DNA from: Gymnopilus junonius
Taxonomy: Eukaryota > Basidiomycota > Agaricomycetes > Agaricales > Galerinaceae
Assembly: GCA_015501075.1 (NCBI GenBank)
Contig: JADNYJ010000064.1
Coordinates: 124,001-188,000 of the forward strand
Length of the DNA: 64,000 nucleotides
Direction of reading: 5' to 3'
Numbering within the stretch: the stretch's first letter is position 1; every line of letters starts with the position of its first letter. The notes beneath the pieces were generated by a model. That model was not told the origin of the DNA. It saw only the letters and a program-made list of their open reading frames with translations, and made no database searches. Position numbers and translations under genes: made by a program. Shown here piece by piece: positions 56,811 to 64,000 of this stretch.

Positions 56811-57021
56811 GCCAAAAAACTGTCCAGATGTAACTGTGTAATTGCTCAATTGATTACTTTTCAACAAGTCAACAAACAAAAACAAACAATATACCATGTG
56901 AAAGTATAGCATGTGACCTTCAATACACAAGTTGAATCATGTGATTTGAACAAGGTTACACAAAGTTATAGCTAAATCAAGTTGAATAGCCAAAACATCC
57001 GGACAGTTTTTTGAGACACTG
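56811..57021 (-). repeat. Right TIR of the Tc1/mariner element
   Basis: Inverted partner of 55403-55613, of equal length. Confidence 0.9.
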
Positions 57022-57023
57022 TA

Positions 57024-58299
57024 TGTTGAGAAAAATAAAAGAATGTATATGTTGAGGGCAGCGCATGACCACAATGGTCACCGTGGATTTTATGCAACCA
57101 AGACAATGTTAGTTCAACACTTTTGGTGGCCAGAAATGGAAGTTGATATTTCATGGTTTGTAAAAACTTGCGAGCCATGTCAGAAAAGACAACTCCAGCT
57201 TATTAAAGCACCACCTATGCTTATGGACTCACCAGCACTATTTGAAGTCTTACATGCTGATGTATTACACATGACACCAGCTTCAAATGGATGCCGATAT
57301 ATTGTTCATGGTAGATGCAGAGCAAGCTCTTGGGCAGAAGGGAGAGCACTGAAAAATGAGAGCACTAAAGCAATTGGTCTCTGGCTATATGAAGACATAT
57401 TATGCCGATGGGGTTCACTTAGAGCTATTGTCACAGATAATGGTTCACCATTTATTGCAGCAGTGAAATGGTTGAGAGAGAAATATGGTATTGCACAAAT
57501 CTGTATCTCCCCATATAATTCACAAGCAAATGGATGAGTTGAACGACCACATTTTGACCTTAGACAGATGTTAGCCAAATGTTGTGGAGAGCAGAATTTA
57601 ACCAAATGGTTCTGGTTCTTGCATGCAATATTTTGGGCAGATCGTGTCAGTACACGCAAATGTTTTGGATGCTCACCTTATTATTTTGCAATGGGTACTC
57701 ATCCAATATTACCATTGGATATTAAGGAAGCCACTTGGTTGGTTAAACCACCTAGTGGTAGACTTACTGAGGAAGAGCTTATTGCATCCCGAGCAAGGGT
57801 GCTAGCCAAACATCAAATACATATGAAACAATTATATGGAAAAATAGATAAAGAAAAATTGAGGCAGTTGGAAAAATATGAAGAAGATAATAAAGCAGTA
57901 ATAAAAGACTACCAGTTTAAACCAGGAGATCTGGTACTAGTACGGAACACGATGATTGAAGCAGCACTAGACAGAAAAATGAAACCACAATATTTAGGAC
58001 CCATGGTTGTTGTATCACGATGCCAAGGAGGCTCCTACATCATTGCAGAATTAACTGGAGTGGTTTTAAAAATGAAGATTGCTGCCTTTCGTGTAGTCCC
58101 TTACTTTGCAAGGTCCAAGATAAATTTACCTGATGGTATATTGGAATTTGCTGGAGTCACAGAAGACGAATTAAATAAAATAGATGAACTACAAGAGGGA
58201 GATGTTCTAATGTCAGACGCTCAGCTTGATGATCATCGAGATTATTTAATGGAAGGTGTAAACATGGAATCAAGTGATGATGAAGGGGAAGACATATAA
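57024..58299 (+). pseudogene. pol: Copy B integrase
   Basis: Resumes after the Tc1 element. The zinc region is AHDHNGHRGFYATKT...CEPCQKRQ. The core has D in LHADVLHM, D in IVTDNGSPF and E in VERPHFDLRQ. A TGA at 57535-57537 stands just before the VE. The C-terminal GPM/F-like module reads MKPQYLGPMVVVSRCQGGSY. There is no chromodomain; instead there is an acidic tail ending SSDDEGEDI. Only that stop interrupts this portion, and the same TGA is found in copy A. Confidence 0.9.
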
Positions 58300-58533
58300 A
58301 ATCTCATTAAATCTCGAGGTACATGAGGTTCAGAGCAAAACTATGTATTCTACCCATTTCTTGACCATATGAAGAGCTAAGAAAATATTGTTCCATTAGG
58401 AGCGAGAAAAACATGAAAGAAAACAATAATGGCAGAAATGTCGGAAAGGTCGGAAATAGCAGAAGAATATGAGCAAGTCAGAGAAATACAAAAATAAGTG
58501 ATGACATACTATGTTATTGCCAGGATAAAATAT

Positions 58534-59826
58534 TTAGGAATCGAGGCTCTTGCCTTTACCTTTGTGAATAGACTTCTCGAGGTGCTCGAGTTCCTTAATA
58601 TGAAGACGGAGAATATTTTCCTGCTCAGCCAGATCATTGATGCAACGTGTTAAATATGCCACTTCAAATTCAGTTTGCCCAATGCATGACTGAATCATCT
58701 GTATATTGGCATGCGAAGTTGCAAGATCTTTGCCAACTAGAAAATTGAGAAGGTTATTAATAGAAGCCTAAATAAAGAAGAGAAATACATATGAGGAAGC
58801 TCTACATCACGGGATGGTTTAACCTTCTTGGAAGAACAGTTCTTTGACTGCTTCTCAGCCTTGGCTATGACCTTCTGAGCCTTAATAAATATATGGCTGT
58901 GGTCAATGCCTGGAATGTCGCAGTAGTCGAGCAGAATTACTGATGCATGAGCAGGCATCTATGTACGGAATAAAGGATTGAAACTATATTAGAAAAATTA
59001 AAAAGCGTACCTTGGAAATTATGGGGACCTCTTCTTCGACAGCTGGATCATCTACTGCAGTAATAGGCAGATCAGTGTCGACTTTCATTTGAGAATCCTA
59101 ATAAAATCGAGGTATCAGCTTCAGAAATAAATAATAGAAGAGAAAACCTACCTCAGCATCCAAAAGATCGATTAAGGACATCTCGGCCTTAGGAGTTTCG
59201 TCCTCGTCGGAGTCAATGATGATCTTAGCACTCTTGACACGACTGGAATGACGCTAAATTAATAAAGAGATTGAGGTTGGAAATTTAAGAAAATAAATGG
59301 GACTGGCTCACAGTAGTCTTCAGAGACTCCTTGCTGATGGAAATTTCGGCAGCAGGAAGAAGAACGGATGGAGCGTCAGGGGAATTAGCATTATCAGCAT
59401 TCTCCACAGCCATCTTCTCTGCAAGACGACGACCTTGAACAGCGCGGGTGACTTCATAAATTGTCTTATAAACGGATGATTCAATAGTTCCACTGGCCTG
59501 CACGACGTCTTGAACTTTGTGGTATAAACCACGCAATTCAAAAATTCGGTGCAAGAGAATAGAGCCATCACGAATGTCCGCACCAAGGGTACGAAGCCCA
59601 GGAACCTAGAAATAAAAAGACACAGAAGGGAGAATTAAAGGATATGGATCAAACAATGAATTGAGCTCACTATGAACGACTCAAGGGCCTTGTCCATTAA
59701 TCCAAAAGCGACCTTCGCAATGTCAGGAGTATTTGCAATAGCTGCATAATTGCGCACATTAGCCATAACCTCGTCCTTGAGATCACGGCCAACGTTAGCA
59801 ATGAGAAAGGCGTCCGGAGATGCCAT
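58534..59826 (-). CDS. Intron-containing antisense gene carried by G2 (copy B)
   Basis: Runs opposite to gag-pol between integrase and the 3' LTR. Six exons by eye: 59826-59671, 59605-59312, 59253-59152, 59097-59011, 58958-58793 and 58736-58534. They total 1008 nt (336 codons with stop), all in one frame. The five introns are 52-65 bp with GT...AG ends (GTGAGC, GTGAGC, GTAGGT, GTACGC), except intron 5, whose donor reads AT where copy A has GT. The protein starts MASPDAFLIANVGRD. It is helical in the first half, has an acidic patch (DSDEDETPK), a Lys-rich stretch and a likely coiled coil at the C-terminus (IKELEHLEKSIHKGKGK). No domain recognised. It could be a captured host gene or a long-standing accessory gene. 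Confidence 0.75.
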
Positions 59827-60612
59827 AGCAAGATTGTGAATATAATGAGGAAGGAACTGAATTTTTCAGTATGGAAAAATTAAGAGAAATGCAAGGATCT
59901 TTATATCCTTGACCAGAAATCATTATAGAAAAATTAAAGCGAAAAATAACGGTGCTTTCATTCACAAAAGCGGATGGATCAGATTGCATTTAAGCACATT
60001 ACCAAGGAGTAATGCGGTGATCTGCAATAAAATTGATTGAGCACATGAGAAGAACGATAAGCTGTTCTCCTAACTAACTAGAAATTAAAGACCTGAGGAC
60101 AGGCCAATTTTTTTAAGTTGGGGGGAGAGGACATGCATATACAAGGTCTATAATAGGCTAAGAAATCCCAAACAGGTGTTTGAATACATTCAATAAACCT
60201 TAGAATGAAATTTAAAGAAGGAAATAAAATGAAGAATAAAGGCACATGTAAAAATGTAGCCTCGGAAGAATGAATTGACTCTATATATAAATCCGAAGCA
60301 AGATGTGCTCGATATGCTTGAATGCGCTCGAAATAATTGCCTTGTAGAAAATTTCTAAAAAGTGCAATCTAGCAAAGGAAAATATATAGTCAAATAGAAA
60401 ATATATTGGAAACAACGGAGAGCATGAAATAAAAATGCGAAAGGAAAGAGAAAAAGAGCTACAGCCTCGAGAATGAGATGGCATGCTTTTCTTTTTTTTA
60501 GAACAAAATGCAGAGAGAGTACTATGTTGATTAAATTCAGAAGCCTGAATTTTCACGTCCTGCACAGAAAGCAAGTGACCGAGGATGGTCATAATTTCAA
60601 GTTAGGGGGAGA
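59827..60612. other. Copy B region between antisense gene and 3' LTR, with two polypurine tracts
   Basis: AAGTTAGGGGGAGATGA (60599-60614) adjoins the LTR and is the primer for plus-strand DNA. A similar AAGTTGGGGGGAGAG lies at about 60115-60130, and both are preceded by a related GACC(T)GAGGA segment. The interval is the likely 5' flank of the antisense gene. No other gene seen. Confidence 0.65.
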
Positions 60613-61884
60613 TGATGAGACCAGTGCATGTCTACATGTGCAAGTCAGTCATTACCTTAATTTTGTGGTTGACAAGAGGGCTGGAACTTCCCCGAGTTTC
60701 ATTCCTTGAGCTCTTAATAATTAGAATGCATACAATAGGCATTAAAATAATGTCTAGCAGTCTTTATTATTTTACTCAAAGACTTGTATAATTTATTTAC
60801 AAGCAAGAGCATCAGAAATCCTACCAAGGGGGCATCGAACACTTAGATGCACTGACAGGCTGCGAGGGATTGGCACAGCTTCTTTCCGAAGCCGGATGTA
60901 TGAAAAAGGAAATATTGCATCAATCTCGGGACGGAATGACTTCATCCAAGGAGATCGACGCTAATAATAGTCCAGATCATCGGAACAGTTAATGAAATGA
61001 TGAGATCCATCACGGCTCGGCTCGGCAAATGCTGATCACATTGAGCACGTCTCTGCATCTCATGGTGTTCTGCGCACACTCCCCTCTGTCTGCTGGCCAT
61101 GCACAGCAATGCGCATGGTACTACCATATTAGTAGACCATACAGGCAAAGTTTGCCAGAAAAAGCATTGAAATTAGTGGTGCCACGTGCATTAACAATGC
61201 CAAGTGCATAGCATTTACCATAGAATGCTCGGAAAACACAATTCTACCATTGAACCAATGGGTAGGAAGCTTGGCAAATATTGCGCCATCGATTCCACAT
61301 GCTAGACATTATTAATCCACCCAGACACGAATTTATAAGTATAGTTTGAAGTAGTATAAATACAGTAGAAATTTAGTAGTAGAAATCCAAGTGGGCGGTC
61401 CCCTTGAGCTGTAGAAATATGCTAGAGATGTCTAACTTCGGATTGCCAGAATATAAGCGGAAGTACATGCATCAGAATATTTTGAGAATTTTAGAGAAAG
61501 ATCTAAGCTTAGAAAAGAAATAAATAGCAGAAAGACTCTCTTATAAAGACTGAACAAAGTTGAGTGATTAGGAGTTGACAAGAAGTCGCTCAGTCACAGA
61601 AAGTACGGCGTTCAGAGTCTAGAAAGAAGTCTAGTATCGAGTTTCTTAGTTTCAGTGAGGATTAGAGCCCTCAGAATATTTTTAAGAGTATATTATCGAA
61701 ATATACAGAGAGAAAGTCCCATATTTGCCCCATAAAGCCCCAGTAGACCCCATAACTTTGGATTTGAGTTCATAAGAATACTCCTTATCATCACCCCCAT
61801 GAAACTACAAGTGAGGTTGTTTTGTTTTTGTGGTTGTGTTGTGCATTTTTGTGTTTTCACACCCAGAGACTTCCCTGCTTATCA
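60613..61884 (+). repeat. G2 3' LTR of copy B (intact reference copy)
   Basis: 1272 bp, uninterrupted, TGATGAG...CTTATCA. It is followed by GTGG (61885-61888) and then reverse-strand G1b gag. Confidence 0.95.
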
Positions 61885-61888
61885 GTGG

Positions 61889-62620
61889 TGGGAATTTTTG
61901 TGGTCCTGACTAGTTCATTGAACTTGGTGTTCAATTCGGCAGTTGAAGCTCTGCCTTGCTTCAGGTCAGAGTTCAAAGAATGCTTGGTCCTTTGTCTTGG
62001 TCAGTTTAAAGGCTGCATTGAACCTTTCAACAAAGTCTTCAGTGGTGCCATAGTTCTTGACTTTCTTTCTGGTGGGTAGTCCTATGGCATCTAGCTCATC
62101 CTTCCAGTGTTCTTCTCTCCAGGCATTCTTCCAGGCCTCAGCTTCTCCTCCCTTGAGAAGTCCTAGTGTGAATACAATTTTCTTTGCATTGGTATTGTAT
62201 AGATCACTGTTGACTTCCAGGTAGTCATCAAGGTCTTGCATAAAGGTTTTAACCTTAGCACGATCTCCTGAGAAGGGTTGGGGAATTACTCTGATTGCTT
62301 TGCCATTGGGAGAGGAGGAGGTGGTAGTGTCATCATCTCCAGCCATCTCGGGTTCTGTTACTGGATAGAAGGTAGGTTGAGCATGGAGTAGGGTGTCGAG
62401 TAAGGATTGAAAGTCATTTCTTAGTATGGTGGGTTCTTGGAGAGTGGATCCAAAGGATGTGGATTGTTCAAGCAAGGATTCTTCTCCTGCAGGTGGGGTG
62501 TCAAATATGTCTGATGCTCCTGAGTCAGAGGTTCATTCTGGGTTCAGGTCAGAGAATTCTTCATCACTAGATGTAGCAGCGAATCGTCCTCTTCTTTGAG
62601 CCGTTATGTTGGTGGATAAC
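61889..62620 (-). pseudogene. gag: G1b gag N-terminal and capsid part
   Basis: The open part 62475-61966 reads from SLLDTLLHAQPTFYPV through FSGDRAKVKTFMQDLDDYL, the Ty3-type capsid region, to AFKLTKTKDQAFFEL. Upstream, RGRFAATSSDEEFSDLNPE is followed by a TGA where Arg is likely. The capsid is less disrupted here than in G1a. It ends at the G2 LTR without a stop of its own. Confidence 0.8.
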
Positions 62621-62665
62621 ACTTGCTGGGCAGAAGCATTTGATTGAGGTGGTAGCTTGTTCTTT

Positions 62666-63118
62666 TGTTACAACTTTAATGATAGAACTTTATTCGGCAT
62701 GATTAAAGTCTAGTGTAGTAGTCATAGAGGACATTCGATGAAGTCTGCTAAGGTATTGTCTTCACCAGAAGATTGCCTTAGTGGTTCAAGTTCACTCTGG
62801 CTGTTACAAGAGTAGATTCTCAAGAACAAGCTAAAGTACAGGTAGTCTAGCTATGGTTTATATACTATTTGTTGTTGAATAATAATATATATGAAATGAG
62901 AACAAAACAGGGGAATCGGAAAGGGGTGATCATCATGGAGGCAATATGAGGGATGATGATCAAAAGGAAAAGATTGTCCGCATACATGTAAGAGAGTAGT
63001 GATCATCTTTCAAGGAAAGATGATCAAGAAGAAAACTGTATAAATAACAATTTGAACAGTAAATGATAAGGGGAAAAGAGCACGCGATAAGATAAGGAAA
63101 ATAAGGGGGATCGTAACA
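62666..63118 (-). repeat. G1b 5' LTR
   Basis: About 453 bp; it shares subfamily differences with 31678-32126 against the G1a LTRs. Its outer flank on the minus strand is TAGTG, compared with TAGGG beyond the 3' LTR at 32127-32131, a 4 of 5 match. Confidence 0.9.
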
Positions 63119-64000
63119 CACTACAGGTTGATCCATAAAGTGGTTGAGGTACTGCTTGAGATAAAATTGGAAATCTGGAGCATCATATTTATTCTGTATA
63201 AGAGAAATGTCCCAGCCAGGAAAGTTTGGAGCCTTGGTGAATGTGATTTGTGGTACCTTTCTTTGCAAGGATTCTGCTGATACTGTACCACTGTCACTTA
63301 TGGACTGGCTCTCCTGATACATTTCAAATCTGGATATTTTTTCCCTCCTAGAAAGCCATTGAATCATCTGAGGAAATTCATCCTGCCAATTTGATGCCCT
63401 CCATCCCTCTTTTGCGAAATCTATATGCAGGCACTCGAAAGTTTCAGTATTATAATTATCCATGGTGCCAAATAGTTTGATCACATCAACATAGTAGAGA
63501 AGCAAGTGAAATTTAGGTATGTTGAAATCTTCTCTAATGCCAGTTTCAATGAAGTAGTCTCAGTGCTTGTTAAAATGTTCCAGGGCATCTTTCAGATATC
63601 CAAGAGTGTCATTATTGTGAGTTGAATACTGCACTATGTAAATGAACTCCAAGAGAGCAGTTATTGCAGCCACACCCTTTGCTGGAATGGATCCAATCAA
63701 ACATCCCAGAAGGATCTTTGCAATGTTCTTTCTTTTGGGACCTGATATCTGAGATAAAGTTGATATACCATTTTCGAACTGGTGGAGTCCAAACCCAGGT
63801 GGTAAGCAGCATATTCATTGATCAAGCTGATCAGGAGTTACAAGTCACTGGCACCAACAAATTAGATGCTTTAATACACCTTGGTAAAGCTGATGTAATA
63901 CATCAGGGGTAATGGTGAGGTTGATATTGCATAGGGGGAAACCAGTCCAGAATGGCTTAGGAACGCCACCTGCAACATCATGTGGCATACAATAGTCATA
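63119..64000 (-). pseudogene. Plavaka-type transposase, middle part, running off the window
   Basis: The minus strand reads GVPKPFWTGFPLCNINLTIT, ITPDVLHQLYQGVLKH, ALLEFIYIVQYSTHNNDTLG, FNIPKFHLLLYYVDVIKLFG and DNYNTETFECLHIDFAKEG, then FPQMIQWLSRREKISRFEMY, ending FMDQPV at the G1b LTR. This order is characteristic of Plavaka-family transposases. A few TGA stops interrupt. The next residues of the family are found at 32127 on the plus strand. The N-terminus lies beyond the window. Confidence 0.82.

Larger units (their letters stand above)
55403..57021 (+). mobile_element. Tc1/mariner element with 211-bp terminal inverted repeats
   Basis: 1619 bp, flanked by TA (55401-55402 and 57022-57023). 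Copy A shows the uninterrupted site near 19710-19730 with a single TA. The long TIRs (55403-55613 and 56811-57021) start CAGTGTCTCAAAAAACTGTC and are almost identical. It holds one transposase gene with a single stop. High TIR identity and near-intact coding indicate a recent arrival. Confidence 0.95.
47514..61884 (+). mobile_element. G2 copy B: full-length Ty3/gypsy element with antisense gene
   Basis: LTR (47514-50123, with an insert), tRNA-type primer site, gag, protease, RT with YLDD, RNase H, integrase, an intron-containing gene on the opposite strand, two polypurine tracts and LTR (60613-61884). Its coding length without inserts is about 9 kb. A Tc1/mariner element interrupts pol at 55403-57021. 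In-frame stops are TGA codons. The two LTRs are very similar to each other. The flanks do not form a clean target duplication (GCGG left, GTGG right: one possible CpG change), which matters for the inversion discussed in the findings. Confidence 0.9.
61885..63118 (-). mobile_element. G1b, 5' part: LTR and gag start
   Basis: Minus strand: LTR 63118-62666, self-priming site, then gag to a cut at 61885 directly against the G2 LTR. The cut corresponds exactly to the start of the 3' part at 24563. With one copy of the 4-bp CCAC removed, the joined gag has the same length as G1a there. Confidence 0.85.

Noticed and set aside
47514..58299. TGA might be read as an amino acid (alternative genetic code), since open frames continue past many TGA codons.
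   Set aside because: TAG and frameshifts also occur, gene ends of the better-preserved frames use TGA normally, and the TGAs sit where Arg (CGA) is expected, matching the CpG decay seen between the G1a LTRs.
1..64000. rRNA, tRNA array, origin or centromere-type satellite.
   Set aside because: No rRNA core sequences, intact tRNAs or long satellite arrays were seen; the repeats are all interspersed elements.

Overview
The window is a transposable-element island from a eukaryotic genome, almost certainly a mushroom-forming basidiomycete (Agaricomycetes). This rests on short 50-65 bp GT-AG introns, Plavaka-type (CACTA-related) transposases, genes resembling the fungal DUF6532 and DUF6698 families, a Tf1/sushi-type chromovirus and a second Ty3/gypsy family with a YLDD reverse transcriptase. 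I found no clear single-copy host gene and no bacterial-style gene organisation.

Layout. 1-2.8 kb: unassigned sequence with a tRNA-like remnant and a probable LINE tail. 2.84-6.34 kb: a Helitron-like element of unknown class that carries two TA-flanked MITEs and internal repeats. 6.62-14.15 kb: a Tf1-like gypsy element (family G1, copy G1a, + strand) with 455-bp LTRs and a 5-bp target duplication. It sits inside the left LTR of a second, minus-strand gypsy element (family G2, copy A, to 24.56 kb). 24.56-32.13 kb: the 3' part of another G1 element (G1b). 32.13-32.77 kb: the C-terminal half of a Plavaka transposase. 33.1-36.4 kb: a solo LTR, unassigned sequence and a truncated G2 LTR. 37.3-47.2 kb: a DUF6532-like gene, an unidentified gene, a decayed Plavaka transposase and a DUF6698-like gene. 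47.51-61.88 kb: G2 copy B (+ strand), with a Helitron-like insert in its 5' LTR and a Tc1/mariner element in its pol region. 61.89-63.12 kb: the 5' part of a G1b-type element (minus strand). 63.12-64 kb: the N-terminal/middle part of a Plavaka transposase (minus strand).

Two observations stand out. First, both G2 copies carry, between integrase and the 3' LTR and on the opposite strand to gag-pol, the same gene with five spliceosomal introns. In copy B the six exons join to a 336-codon frame. Introns lying antisense to the genomic RNA would survive retrotransposition, so this looks like a regular accessory gene of the element. Second, the two half-G1b pieces and the two half-transposase pieces lie about 30 kb apart in opposite orientations, yet fit together base for base at both levels, with matching target-site duplications. 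The simplest reading is an inversion of tens of kilobases by recombination between the inverted G2 copies A and B, or an assembly error at the same repeats.

Decay is dominated by CpG to TpG/CpA change. The LTR pair of G1a differs almost only at CpG sites, and most premature stops are TGA where CGA is expected. This points to cytosine methylation or a RIP-like process. Coordinates of gene remnants were read by eye and are approximate at frameshifts and exon edges.
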